From NCBI GenBank assembly GCA_949316235.1, contig OX438748.1, positions 25,484,575 through 25,548,574 of the forward strand: 64,000 nt of DNA, in the 5' to 3' direction. The notes below the pieces were generated by a model. It worked only from the letters and a program-made list of their open reading frames with translations, made no database searches and was not told the DNA's origin. Numbering within the stretch: the stretch's first letter is position 1; each line of letters begins with the position of its first letter. Below are positions 49,700-62,060 of the stretch, piece by piece. The DNA comes from Oegoconia quadripuncta. Its lineage: Eukaryota; Arthropoda; Insecta; Lepidoptera; Autostichidae. The translations under genes and the position numbers were made by a program.

Positions 49700-50300
49700 G
49701 GAGTTGCTACCAATCTGCTCAAATTTCCGGTACCTAGGTTCACTACTTCAGAACGACGGCAATATTGACCAGGATGTGAGGAACAGAATAAATGCAGGAT
49801 GGATGAAATGGCGACAGGTTTCTGGGACTACATGTGATCCACGAATGCCCCTGAAACTCAAGGGGAAAATTTACAAAACCATCATAAGACCTGTCACCAT
49901 GTATGGATCTGAATGTTGGGCAATGAAAGAAACTGATGAAAGTAGAATGCATGTGGCAGAGATGAGAATGCTAAGATGGATGTGTGGTGTGACTAGAATG
50001 GATAAGATCAGGAATGAGTATATCAGAGGAAGTGTAAAAGTGGCGCCAATAACAGAAAAGCTGAGGAGTAATAGGTTAGCATGGTTTGGGCACATTATGA
50101 GGAGGGATGAAAGGAAAGTATGAATGTGGAGGGATACAGAGGTAGAGGAAGACCAAAGAAGGTGTGGGTAGACTGCGTGAGGAATGAGTGTGTGAAAGGG
50201 GTGAGTACGGAGATGACGGCTGATAGAGGAGAGTGGAAGAGGTTGACATGTTGTGCCGACCCCACCTAGAGTGGGATAAGGGCAGGAAAATGATGATCAT
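49700..50300 (+). mobile_element. RTE-type LINE, 3' 600 bp
   Basis: An open frame (49704-50123) reads FRYLGSLLQNDGNID, RPVTMYGSECWAMK and RLAWFGHIMRRDE, the C-terminal part of an RTE-like reverse transcriptase. A small deletion breaks the frame after that, and the end ...GATGATCAT is the 3' terminus. It is truncated at the 5' end. Confidence 0.88.
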
Positions 50301-50393
50301 ATAATACACGAGGCACTGATGACATATAAGAAGTTACAGGTGACCTCTATTCAATCCTTACAAATAGTTAGAGAATGTATAATGGTGTTGATT

Positions 50394-50528
50394 CGGATGT
50401 ACACCAACTAAACTAAACTAAAACCAGTTTTAAAGTAGTACTGCCTCTTTCTCCCTGGAGCAGTACGATGCGACGGCACCACTCCAAAACTGGTTTTAGC
50501 TTAGTTGGTGTACATCCGAATCGACACC
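50394..50528. mobile_element. MITE of the GGTGTCGATTCGG family, 135-bp copy
   Basis: Ends GGTGTTGATTCGGATGTACA and its inverse are flanked by AAT (50391-50393, 50529-50531). The interior is inverted relative to 19992-20131. Confidence 0.9.
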
Positions 50529-50734
50529 AATGTATAGGGACGAATACCGAGTACAATACAATGGTGATATTTGGATGATATAATCATAGTCCTTTCTCTC
50601 GCGGTTTCCTCAATGTATGTGGTATATTCTTACTGCACAAAAATTATCTACATAGTATTCGGAGTTTTTACCCGATTACTTTCCGTTATAGTATAAGATC
50701 CGGCAATAGAAATATATACCTTCATCAAAATCAA

Positions 50735-52378
50735 AATCAAAATCAAAAATATTTTATTCAATGTAGGATACAAAAATATCACTTATTGAAAGTCAACATG
50801 TTATTATTTTTTTTTAAACTACATCGCTTCGCAAGGTGTTATGGTTAGGGAGAAGAAGCGACAAGAAACTCCGCAACAACACATCTTTTCAATTTGTTTC
50901 CATCTTTACAATAATATTACATTTTAATATTACATATTACAAAACAATAGCAATTAACATAACGACCAGCTAACACCAGACCTCCTTATCGCCTAAATAA
51001 TCATCTATCCTGTAATAACCCTTCTTACACAGAGTTTCTTTAATGTGGCGTTTAAATTTCTGCTCTGTTAAACTCAATACATGTTCTGGTATTTTATTGT
51101 AAAAGCGTATGCTGTGTCCCACAAAGGATGTGCTAACCTTGCTAAGTCTAAATTGTGGAATTTCAATTTTATTTTTGTTTCTAGTATTCAAATTATGATT
51201 ATCAGAATGTTTACGAAATAGGCATATATTTTTGCGTACATACATTATACTGTCATATATATATTGAGATGCAACAGTTAAAATACTTATTTCTTTAAAC
51301 AGTTCTCTTAGAGAATCACGGCAGCGTAAATTATATATTGCTCTGATTGCTCTTTTTTGTAGAACAAATATTGTTTGAATATCTGCAGCCCTACCCCACA
51401 GTAGTATACCATAAGACATAATGCTATGAAAGTAGCTAAAATAAACGAGCCTCGCTGTTTTAATGTCAGTAAGTTGTCTAATCTTACGAACAGCATAAGC
51501 AGCTGAACTGAGCCTGCTCGCAAGTGTCTCAATATGCGACCCCCACTGTAGTGTGGAGTCCAAAGTGATGCCAAGAAAAACAGTGTTCTCAACAAATTCC
51601 AATGCTTCACTATTTAACTTTAGGTTGTTTTCCCCCTGCCTTACATTAGGTAAGGAAAACTTAATACATTTGGTTTTCTTAGCATTTAGGACTAAATTAT
51701 TCACAGTAAACCAGTTCGAAACCTGTGAAAGAGTATCGTTTACATCGTCAATATCATTCGACCCTCTCTTTATTTTGAATATAAATGAAGTGTCATCAGC
51801 AAACAACACAATATCAACCAGGTTCCGAACTAAATAAGGCAAGTCGTTAATATAAACTAAAAACATAAAAGGACCCAGAATTGATCCTTGAGGCACTCCC
51901 ATTTTCACAAAAGATCCTGAAGATTTTTCCAGATTTACTTGAACTTTTTGAATTCTATTTTCTAAATAAGAAGTTAATAAGTCGAGGGCTTTGCCGTGCA
52001 CCCCATAATGTTCTAATTTAAATAAAAGCGTTTTGTGATCCACACAATCGAATGCCTTTGAAAGATCGCAAAACACACCGATTGCATCGCTGCGATCTTC
52101 CCAGGCATTATAAATATTTTTAATTAGAGCTACACCAGCATCCGTTGTCGAGCGACCGTTAGTAAAGCCAAACTGTTTATCATGTAGTAGTCCATTTGTA
52201 TTGAAATGACACAGTATTTGACCCAGAATAAGTTTCTCAAAAATTTTACTAAGTACAGGTAGAATGGAGATGGGCCTGTAATTATTGAGATCGTTTTTAC
52301 ATCCTGATTTAAAGAGAGGTACAACCTTACTATGTTTCATCAGTTCAGGAAAGACACCTTGATCATCTGTTATTCGAC
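50735..52378 (-). mobile_element. CR1/Jockey-type LINE, 5'-truncated
   Basis: A single open frame (about 52378 to 50970) gives the reverse transcriptase from KVVPLFKSG onward: CDLSKAFDCVDH, GVPQGSILGP and the catalytic FADDTSF, with an uninterrupted C-terminus ending YLGDKEVWC. The 3' UTR ends in TTTTGA repeats (seen on the plus strand as TCAAAA units at 50734-50757). The endonuclease half is missing, so it could not move by itself. The intact frame implies a recent insertion. Confidence 0.92.
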
Positions 52379-53770
52379 GATAACAAAATTAATATGTTGG
52401 TTAATGAATATATTAATACATTGAAAATGGGTTGCCTAGCTAAATCGCGGGCCAAACGGTTAATTAATGTAAATCCAAATTAATTGTTTTTCAATTAACT
52501 TCCCCGATTTGTTATTTATAAAAATCGACCATTATCTGAAAGAACATAACATAAGGAAAATATAGGTTGCCTACTTTCCCTTCAGCATAACTATGGAGTT
52601 GTCATGTATAAACATGCGAGCAAGCGTTATTAATATACCCTCATCAGTTATTTAATTGATTTTTTTTTAAATTAAACGTTATTTTATTCTCTTTCTAACA
52701 GTATAAGGTTGCCTCAGTAAAAGTTTGTCACATGCACGGTTGCTGTGATTTTAGATGTGAAGTTTTGAGCGCAAGCGCGGAGAGTGACAGAGAGCGTTGC
52801 ACGCACTTCTCCTGCATTCTAGGGTAGGTAGTAACTAGAAATTAGAAATGTATTTCAGGTAAACAAACCAACTGTGTTAAAACAACCTTTGATCAAACAT
52901 GGCTAAGAACCATCTATTTTTCAAATCGGTTTTTTCAAATACACAGACTGTATAACACCCCCTTTTTCCATCGGGGATTATTTTATTTACCTTTTTCTTA
53001 TTTTTTTTATGCTTCTTATTGCTGTACAATAAAGAATATTTTGTTTGTTATTAATATGTTATTGTAACGAACCGTCTGTCACAAACTACTTCCAACCATC
53101 AATAGTCGAAACAGGCATTCGGCATAGTGTTTTATGGAGTAGGCACAATATCATGGGTATACGGCATAGACCACAATAATTGAAACAGGAAGACCGACGA
53201 AGATAATTGACCGGCCCCTGTCTCGTATTTGTAGATTATGAGAAAGTCTTTGACTCCATTGCATGCTTGCAGCGATGTCAATAGACTACTCAGAGACGAC
53301 AGGGAGATATTCATATTAACTATATCTCCGAAATTGTTCACAAATGCGTTCGAACATGTCTTCAAGTTTCTGGAATAGAGAAAGCATTACTGAGCTAGCT
53401 CTGTCCGACTGCCTGTGCCAGAAGCCCTTGTCGCGGCTAAAATACCTAGACATCCCGGATATCTTGCACCGAGTTGGCAACACTGTCAGCCAGCTGTCAA
53501 ACCACAGCGAGTGCGAGTGAGAGAGTGATTTTTTTCTACTGTTCGTGTCAGTCGTGCGTAAACCGCACATATTTTATTTTATGTAAATACAAACACGGTG
53601 ATAAGGTAAATAACTGGTCAAGTCGATAGCATCAGACCGGTCAGTCAGTTTTCCTCATTTTGTTTGTCATTTGCTCGCGGCCGTGACTAGACTAGTGGCA
53701 AACACGTTCACTCGGGGTTAAGTACTTTACCGTGTCGTTTAAATCATAAAACGTCTAAAAACTTACCGAA
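52379..53770. other. Region between the LINE and the serpin
   Basis: Mostly AT-rich sequence without genes. At 53190-53360 an RTE-like reverse transcriptase scrap reads FVDYEKVFDSI. From about 53600 the sequence is the likely serpin promoter and 5' UTR; TCAGT at 53641 could be an arthropod initiator, but no TATA box is clear. Confidence 0.5.
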
Positions 53771-53771
53771 A

Positions 53772-55022
53772 ATGTGGTGTTTAATAGTGCTGTGTCTTTG
53801 TGTTTCTGTGTCAACTGATGGACAAAGCGTGCCGCAAAATGTGTCTCCAGGACCACCAACTAATTTACATAGTGGCTTAACGGAGAGGATAGGTAATTTT
53901 TCCATAGAACTATTGTACCATACGTCGAAATTACAACCGAAAGGTGAGAACTTGATATTATCTCCTATTACAATATGGACAGTTTTAGCTGTTATCGCGG
54001 AAGGTGCTGCAGACGACACAGCTATACAGCTTTACAATGCTTTAAGAGTAACTCGAAAGCACAGGAATAATACTAGAATCGGTTTTCAAAGTATTTACGA
54101 TTGGCTGCAAGTAAACACGACGACAGTGCAACTAGAAAAAGTAAATACAATATTCATAGATCAAAATCGACATCTACAAAGAGATTTTCAATCGTTAGCT
54201 GAAACAATTTACAAAACTAAAGTCCTACCCTTAGATTTTAATGATGCAGCGAGAACTACCAATTCTATAAATGAAGCGATATCTAGATTTACTCATGGAG
54301 TGATTCCAAAGTTAATTGACAGCTCTGATTTGCAGCAATCCCTCATGATACTGACAAGTGCTCTGTATTTCAAAGGACAGTGGACGGTTCCTTTCAACTC
54401 TTCATCAACATCGAAGATGCCTTTCCACAACAGCACTGGTCAGAAAACTGGTGACGTCAACATGATGTACAATCGTTACACTTATCCATTTGCAAACATC
54501 AAGGACTTGCAGGCAAGAGTCATAGAATTACCATACGGTATAGAAAACCGTCTCTCAATGTTGATTATGATGCCGAATCCGGGAGTCTCCTTAGAAGACA
54601 TGTTCCTCAACTTTGGGAAAGTGCCCCTAGATACACTATTTAAAGAATTAAGGCTGTCAAAAGAAGAATATGGAGAAGATGAGGTTGATTGCTTCATTCC
54701 GCGTTTCAAAATCGAATCAAGTCTAGATCTGACAAATGTGTTGAAAAACAGTATGGGTATTGTAGATTTGTTTGACCAACGGCTGGCCAGATTGCCTCAT
54801 ATGGCCCGTACAGAATTGTTTGTTACGAAAATTATTCATAAAGCACAAATAGAAGTAACAGAGGATGGGACAACGGCTGCAGGAGTGACTGCAGCGGAGT
54901 TTAGCAACCGTATTGGCATAGTTCAGTTTATTGCGAACAGGCCGTTCTGTTACTTAATTGTGGAGAAAGTTACAAATTCCATTGTGTTTGGTGGACTCTA
55001 TGAGCAGCCCTCTCTATATTAA
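53772..55022 (+). CDS. Secreted serpin, inhibitory type, single exon
   Basis: A 416-residue serine protease inhibitor of the serpin fold. Residues 1-19 form a hydrophobic signal peptide. Core serpin segments are in place: ENLILSPITIWTVLAVIAEG near 59-78, LTSALYFKGQW in the middle, and FIANRPFCYLIVE then IVFGG near the end. The hinge EDGTTAAGVTAA (P17-P6) has the small residues needed for loop insertion. Counting from the hinge places P1 at Arg380 and P1' at Ile381, spaced correctly from the downstream NRPF. That predicts action against a trypsin-like protease, as in insect melanisation or Toll cascades. Several N-glycosylation sites (NFS, NTT, NSS, NST) fit secretion. The whole gene is one uninterrupted frame, unlike many multi-exon insect serpins. 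The exact subfamily is not assigned. Confidence 0.95.
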   Translation: MWCLIVLCLCVSVSTDGQSVPQNVSPGPPTNLHSGLTERIGNFSIELLYHTSKLQPKGENLILSPITIWTVLAVIAEGAADDTAIQLYNALRVTRKHRNNTRIGFQSIYDWLQVNTTTVQLEKVNTIFIDQNRHLQRDFQSLAETIYKTKVLPLDFNDAARTTNSINEAISRFTHGVIPKLIDSSDLQQSLMILTSALYFKGQWTVPFNSSSTSKMPFHNSTGQKTGDVNMMYNRYTYPFANIKDLQARVIELPYGIENRLSMLIMMPNPGVSLEDMFLNFGKVPLDTLFKELRLSKEEYGEDEVDCFIPRFKIESSLDLTNVLKNSMGIVDLFDQRLARLPHMARTELFVTKIIHKAQIEVTEDGTTAAGVTAAEFSNRIGIVQFIANRPFCYLIVEKVTNSIVFGGLYEQPSLY

Positions 55023-56169
55023 ATTGTGTAATTGACTGTATTGAATTGTGCCTTTAGATTATCTGTTAAAGTATGTCATTTAATCTCTCTGGAAACCAAT
55101 AATTTCATATAAAAATAAGTTACGGCTGAAAAGCTGTATCCAGAAAACCAATTTTTTAGTATTTGGAGTCTCAGTTGCTTATCAACAAAGACTTTTGTTT
55201 ACTTGACCCGTCTGTCCCCCATTTACACATGCAAATATAACCGTCAACTATTGCGGTGCGCCAGTCATCTTTGCGAAAATATTTGCGGTATTAAAAACGT
55301 TTATAGATACTCTTCTACTGGCTGTATTGGTAATCTGTGAAAAGTAATAGCTACTGGAATATATTATCTATGGATATAATGAATCAACACTGCTACACCT
55401 CTAATACTAACAATCTGAAAAATGTTACGAGTTGTCATGTGTAGGTATCGCCCTATATCGACGATATATAATTGGTGTTTTATATAACGGGTAATTAAAT
55501 AAATTGTTATGAGAATTGAAAGCTCTATGGCAAGTTTCTAAGCCCGTTCTAATAAAAATAGTACTTGGAACTTTATGGCCATACTCCCAGCCAAAAAGAA
55601 AAAAATTCTGATGAGACATACAGACTAAATATAATAGCTAACATAACATATTGCATATTATTGGATGCGGAATTTAATAGAGAACAAGTACAAACACAGT
55701 CCAAAGGAATTGGAACTCTATAATCATTGCAATTCAGAGTTGAAAGTCGAGTATTCGTTGGCACCAATCGCTGTCCGTGAGTCTTGACGGTATAAAAAAT
55801 TTTTGGCACCGATCGGTGTCAGTGTACTCTAAAGGTTAATATGTCAAAAATCATGAAATTCTGAAATTATTGGTTTAAGATATTTTTTATGACATGAAAG
55901 ATGACGGTCTATGGAACTTATTAAAAATAGGTCCCTTAGTCTACTAATCTGTCTAAGAACTCATTTAATAATATTTAAAGTCATAGGTACCGAATTTAAT
56001 TGAAAGTTTTATATACTTTCTAAACAAAATACCTAATACTCTAATTAGTCCTTCTCTCCATGTGAGAGGCCTAGAGGCCTTTACACAACAATGAGACAGC
56101 ATGGGTATGTATAATGTTAAGCATAGTCACACACTATACATTATGAGCTTTGAATCAACCAGACTTACA

Positions 56170-56200
<31 letters not shown>

Positions 56201-57714
56201 TTTCGGACATTGTATAGATAGTTTTGTATGATGGAGTTCATTAGTCTTTTTGTACCCCTTCTGGGTCCAACAACGACGCAGAGGACTTAATGTTCATTTT
56301 GAATGAGTATTAAGTTCAAGCATGATGAAATTTATTTTAATTGGAAGTTACAGCTTATGAACATAGAGACTATAGCTGTAATAAAGCCATTTACAAGGTT
56401 TCACCCATAATGTTGGTGAAGATTAACATGGTTCATCAGACATAACGCATACATGTCCAAAGTCAATCAGAGAGACATATAAGTGTCGTTTCTGGAGTGT
56501 AGTCGCTAAACTAACCTAAATCTAAAAATCTCTACTTTTGCATTTCCTAAAATATGCTATTCTGAAACACACCTATCTAAATTTAGAGATGGTTTTAACA
56601 TATTTTACGGACGCCTAAATTGGATTGATTACTGTATTGCCATAGTCAAAATCAGATATTTTTCTTCATAACAGGTGTTTTAAATGTTTGTTAATAAATG
56701 ATTTAATATATGGCATTCCTTTACCGTATTTTATAATTTAAGTTGGCTTTCGTTTTTGACTCCAAATTTACCTAATAGGCTTTGGTTAATTACGGTAAAA
56801 TCGGTTTAGAGCACTCTAAATTCAAATTTAAGTTTTAGAGGACACTGCAGGATCGACACCAATATCTTTCTACATAATAATAAACATGCTATAATTAAGC
56901 ACTAGCTGACTCTGAATCAATCTGAATTGAAAAAAGTTGTATTTATTCTCAGTCTGCTGAATATGTTTGGTTAAGTATGCTGCATACATGCCATATAAAT
57001 AAATTATTGCAACAAATTCCAATACAAAGTAAATAAAATAATAAAGAATGTTTTTATATAGTAATTAAGACGATGACAACACCTAAATTAGCAGCACTTC
57101 GCTAAGAATCCATAATAGCATTATTCTATTGTGAATGCTACATGAACTATGTGTGGGTCGAAATGTGAAACACTGATATTAAGGATATCAAACATTATAA
57201 GAGGGAAATGCGAGTTTAAAATATATTGATTGAAATGTAAATAAATGTCATTTTTAATTTAAAGCAGTTTTGCGATTATTTCCGCTCCCCTTGCTTTTTC
57301 TTTTAAACCCTAGCAGTCTGAATAGAGATTTAGTTGTTAGATACTGCGGCTTGTGAATCATGTGAAACAAAGACCTCAGTGTGTATAATGAAATTCCTGT
57401 CCGAAGAATCTATTTAAATGTCTCACTATAATTAATGAAAAATCTCATCTATCGGTTTACATTAGCAATGTGTAATTTGGGACATACAATGCAAGCCTTG
57501 GTCATGTATGATTACTAATAGTCCGTGGTTTACACCTAAAAACTATTAAGTCTGATTATGTTTTGTCTGTTTGTCAATAATAATTAATTGCATATCAAAT
57601 ACTTGAATTTGTTAATAGGCCTGGATACAGTGACTCAACATTAACTAGAATACTTTTACTAGACAAGATTCCCTCTCCACACTTATGTTTTTACCTACTC
57701 TCTTATTACTTAGG
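55023..57714. other. Downstream of the serpin, no gene seen
   Basis: No open frame with a known domain. A 28-base T-run occurs at 56170-56197. AAATAAATG near 57240 is a polyadenylation-type signal but 2.2 kb from the stop, so it is not assigned. A GGATCGACACCAAT scrap near 56850 is an end of the GGTGTCGATT MITE family. Confidence 0.5.
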
Positions 57715-57765
57715 GCCGTATTAATAAAGCGATCTGATTGAGATCGAGTCTCACTCTCAAGACTT
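57715..57765. mobile_element. TTA-type MITE end fragment
   Basis: GGGCCGTATTAATAAA then TGATTGAGATCGAGTCTCA matches the left end of 10021-10148; the right end is absent. Confidence 0.6.
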
Positions 57766-58091
57766 TTTTTATACTAATAATAATAAGATATTTATTCATC
57801 CACTTCAAAAATTACAATACATGTTTATTAATTATAGTAAAATTTGCTAACTTAGTGGATTAGCTGTGTTTTTCAGTCTCCACCTTGTGCATTCACTGAT
57901 AACAGAACTCAGATAAAGGTGAATACTGTTTAAATACCTATACAATTTTAAATGTTTCGGCTATTTAAACCAATTATCTAGTATAGTGGTATCAAAAGCA
58001 GCACTACACTAGCATAACAGTCGCGACAGTCGTTTATGTCGCGCGAGATAATATTTATTCTGTTTGGACGAATATCCTCGAAATAAAATTT

Positions 58092-58335
58092 GACGCCCTG
58101 TTTGGTGTAGTGGTTAGAAACTCTGACTGCTATATCAAAAGGTTGCGGGTTCAAATCCGCTAGGGGCATATATAGACGTGTTCCCGAGTTATGCATGTTT
58201 CTCATTAATATATTTATTTATTTACAAAAAAAAATGTATTTGTGTAGTATATCAACCATCTGGTATCCACAACACAAGCTTATAGTTGCTTAATGTGGAA
58301 CTAGATGGCGTTGTGTGTATGTCCAAGAATTTTTT
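58092..58335 (+). mobile_element. SINE-C copy
   Basis: Head GACGCCCTGTTTGGTGTAGT and the body as at 6876-7145, with a short deletion after the B box. Confidence 0.85.
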
Positions 58336-58544
58336 TTTAATATAAACAATCTCTTCTATTATTCATATAAATTTTTCCGAAGAAATTCTTTAAATAATAG
58401 TGAAAACCGTATCAAAATCCGTTGCGTAGTGTATACAGACACAGATAGAGACGTTGTTTTACACTCTTATAGATAAAACATCCATGACTCGGGAATAAAT
58501 GTTCGTATTCATCACACAGCATTTACTTTACACGATTCGAACCC

Positions 58545-59020
58545 GCAACTGAAATGGCGACAGGTCACGGAAACAATATGTGACTCACGGATGACCGTCA
58601 GGTTAAAGGGCAACATTACATGTATGACGTCACGCCTGTTTCCCGTAGGGGTATGCAGAGGCCACAGACTTCCCCTTACTACGATCCTGACACACCTCTT
58701 TTGCTTCAAAGTTTATACATCCGTAATAGATGAAAGAAAATTACATGCAGCGTAGATAAGAATGTTGAAATGGGAGAGTGGAGTGACAAGGATGGATAAA
58801 ATAAGGGAATGAAAGTTAAAAGTGGCACCCGAGACAGAAATGTTGAAAGGAAATTGGCTTGGTATGGACATGTTATGACGATGGATGGAAAGGAAGACCA
58901 CGGAAAAGGTGGATGGAGTGTGTGAGGGGTGATATACACGAAAAGGACGTGAATGATGAGCTAACGGCTGACAGAGGAGAATGGTAGAAAAGGACTAGGA
59001 CAAGAAGATGATGGTTCGAC
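58545..59020 (+). mobile_element. RTE-type LINE fragment with a nested reversed RTE piece
   Basis: The left part reads LKWRQVTETICDSRMT and the right part TDKVK-like words ending GACAGAGGAGAATGG, matching 49700-50300. Between them, at about 58625-58705, lies the reverse of the RTE fragment seen at 31765-31907. Confidence 0.7.
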
Positions 59021-60044
59021 ACCCGCAACTATTGATTTCGAAGGCAGGATCATTATCCACTACATCGAGCGGTAGCTTTACAACATAAACTTACTAATAT
59101 TAGTTAGATAAGGTCTAGTAAATGGCCCGTAATACTAGAAACTGATAGGACATAAAAGATTATATTTAAGCAGATTTACTAAAGGCGATTTATCCCCCTG
59201 TTTACATTGAAGTGTACGGCCAGTATAAAAATCTTCGAAACCAACTGTTACGAGTTCAGTGTCCGCTGGAGGTAAATGATTGTGCGATGAATCCCGATAA
59301 ATACGCATGTTTATCAGTTATCTAAGTTTGTAACTAAATAATTTGTCTAAATAACCAAAATATTTATTTATTGTATTCTGACCAAAATCACCTACTCTTC
59401 ATAGTTACCCATAAAGTTTTACAGAGTTTGGGGTTCATAATCTTTCCATGTAAGAACTGGCGCCGAGCGATGATCTTTTTTCTGTATGATGTGATGATAG
59501 CTTGTGATGTGGCTGACAAAACAGGAAACTTCACTTTCCTCGTTTGTTCAGAGCAGGAATTATATGTATCACGTAAGTACATTCGGCGTCATACAAGGCT
59601 GTTCTACGTGACGTTATCTATTCAAGGCATACCAAGTGCAGTTCTCTAAAATGACCCTTTTGACGAAGCTCTAACAAGTAACCACTTGTATGACTAATGG
59701 AGCGACTGTACTACAATATATTAATTGTACAGCAATTCTCATTGTAGGTATGCGCAAGATGATTTTAATGTAGTTATTTAGTAATTATTGTGTTAAGAAT
59801 AGATGTGTAAAATAGTGTAAAAATTGTGAATTATTTTTGTAAAAATAAATTTTATATATTCATTTACAATTACTTTATTTTTTAATTTATCATGTACCTT
59901 TTTTTGTGATGGGGGGAAATGTTTAAAAGATACCCAGACACTTTAGTAACTTATTAGTAATCTGTGCCTAGACTCCTGAGGGAGAGCCTGGGTAATGTCT
60001 CACAAAGGGACCGTCTATATTACCACTATAAAATGTCAGAATCC

Positions 60045-60330
60045 ACATACATACATAATGTCCCGACCTTTATTCCAAATGGGGTGATCCAAATATCCCA
60101 AACAATAGTGTTTGGATGTTCAAAACATTTAATGATTGAAACAACATCCACGGTTCACTTTACGAAATATACAGAAATTCACACGTGACGGGGGGAGCCC
60201 TTTCGCTGTTGAAACGTGTGAATTTATAGATGTTTTTGGTGGAAAGTCCTTAGTCGCCTTTTACGACACCCACGGGACGAGAGGGGTTGGTTATATTCTA
60301 TTTGAGTGTGAGAATCCACCTGCAATAATC
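60045..60330 (+). mobile_element. LINE-like fragment
   Basis: Matches 18040-18320 (see there), with [17 protein letters not shown] words near 60255-60290. Confidence 0.5.
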
Positions 60331-60443
60331 CACCTTTAGGTCTTTACATTACTTTTAGTTATTCAGTTAACCCCTCACGTAGATAGTAAGAGGCAAACTA
60401 CTTCTTAAAAAAACGTACCTAATTTCCCCTTTGTTCAATTGTA

Positions 60444-60742
60444 CCAACTTCATTGCCATCTCCTTCGCCATTGGTCGAATTTGTCAGTTGAAATCCTACT
60501 ATGGATCGAATTTAATTGGATGATTAAACGAACTTACCTAAGTGAAGTTCAATCATAATTATACGAAGACCCTTGTCCGAGACGGTGTTACATATGTATG
60601 TATACGTTTCCATGCAATTGCCATCATATTAGTAACCAAGCCTCAAAAAAAAACAAGCAAGCATCCAAGCAACTTTCATTGCCATCTCCTTCGCCATTGG
60701 TCGAATTTGTCAGTTGAAATCCAACTATGGATCGAATTTAAT
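60444..60742 (+). repeat. Direct duplication of about 72 bases
   Basis: GCCATCTCCTTCGCCATTGG through TATGGATCGAATTTAATT occurs at 60450-60518 and again at 60675-60742 with one or two differences, about 223 bases apart. Confidence 0.85.
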
Positions 60743-60892
60743 TTTAGAATAAGAGACTGGACGTGAGTATTATTTTTTTATGATTAACTATAGTCGCGTT
60801 TGACCCCAATCTCACCTGGTGGTCAGTGACGATGTAGATATAGCATGCGATCCCAGTAAATGCCTATTCATCCTAAACTTACAGAGGGCGGA

Positions 60893-61112
60893 GTGTGAGT
60901 TTTGTTTCGACTTAACTTTACTACCGCGTTCGCGTTTAGCGCAGGGGTACGTGACGTTTTGTATGAAGAAATGTGCAGCGCCTCTTGCGGATAGTTTGCA
61001 AAACGATTTATTTCATAGATACCAAAGACTACAATGTATATATAGATACTTTTTGCGTAAACGCTTAAGCGATGGTAAAGTTAAAAACGAGACAAAACTC
61101 GCACTTCGCACA
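60893..61112. mobile_element. MITE with GAGTGTGAGTTTTG-type ends
   Basis: Imperfect inverted ends (AGTGTGAGTTTTGTTTCGAC and GAGACAAAACTCGCACTT) enclose about 180 bases. The same ends form the insert at 31080-31250. Confidence 0.65.
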
Positions 61113-61875
61113 CAAATCTCAAGATTGAAATTCGGGGAACACCGACGCCGACATGGAGTTCCCTACTTAGCAGTCCGCGTTGTAGGAAGATTCAGTGAAC
61201 TATAGGCCGAGATTATGTGTTTTATACACAACATAGTAACAGCCTGTGATGTCGCCGGAGTTACATCCAATCGGATTTGTGACAATACTGGGGATTTCCA
61301 AGTAACTAAATATTCGAGATAAAGTTTGTTTGTCCAAAAAAAGTGACATAACTCTGTTAAAAATTACCGCATCCTGTACAAACAAACGTAAATGCTCTTG
61401 TCTGAGCGCTTTTCAATCTTATTGCTTCACAGTAAGATGTCAAAATTGAAATGTAAGTAACCGCTATTAATGTTATTAATTATGTTATTAAGAATGTTCA
61501 ACGGCAAACTATTAGCGAATAATCTGTGTGGCGTTTACATAACATTCTTTATACGTTAGTGGCTTTATCAAGCCTACAATTGACTGGTTATTGAATCAAC
61601 GTTTTCCAAGTGGCAATTTTCCATCGTCAATGCGTAGCGGTTCTGGCGACAGATTGGTGCAATGGTGTCATGGAGCACCTGGTTTTGTACCCCTGTGTAC
61701 CCTTCAACGGCCAAGTCACACAACATTAACTATAATAATAAAGAAATCGCAGTAAGGAACCTTACACTTGGCACGACTTTGTATAGATTTCATTACTTTT
61801 TAGAGATAATCAAGCAGCTCCATCGAGATTTGGCTAGTTTTTTACAGAATGTTTTTGGTGGGATTTCACTTCTTT

Positions 61876-61920
61876 TTGTAGAAATGTGGGCATATTACAT
61901 ATATGCCCACGTTTCTACAA
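61876..61920. repeat. 20-base hairpin with one mismatch
   Basis: TTGTAGAAATGTGGGCATAT pairs with ATATGCCCACGTTTCTACAA across a 5-base loop. Confidence 0.85.
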
Positions 61921-61929
61921 ATATACTTG

Positions 61930-62060
61930 ATACTGCAAGTTGAGTCAGTTCTACCATACACCAAGAAAGATATTGAATGGAAGAGACAAGACCCGTCTTT
62001 GGGCATACCAACTACTTGGTAGCCACTAAGTTCATCGTCGTCTTTTAATAATATCGACAT
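61930..62060 (-). pseudogene. OTU-like protease fragment
   Basis: The minus strand encodes GYQVVGMPKDGSCLFHSISF, the catalytic D-G-x-C segment of OTU cysteine proteases, then loses similarity. No other part of the domain is nearby. Such pieces occur in insect transposons as well as host genes, so the origin is unclear. Confidence 0.6.

Noticed and set aside
6876..58335. tRNA genes (A box and B box motifs at many places)
   Set aside because: Each is the head of a SINE with conserved non-tRNA bodies and tails; none gives a clean cloverleaf with anticodon.
60819..61205. 128-codon open frame on the plus strand
   Set aside because: It crosses a LINE 3' scrap and a MITE, so it is assembled from unrelated repeats.
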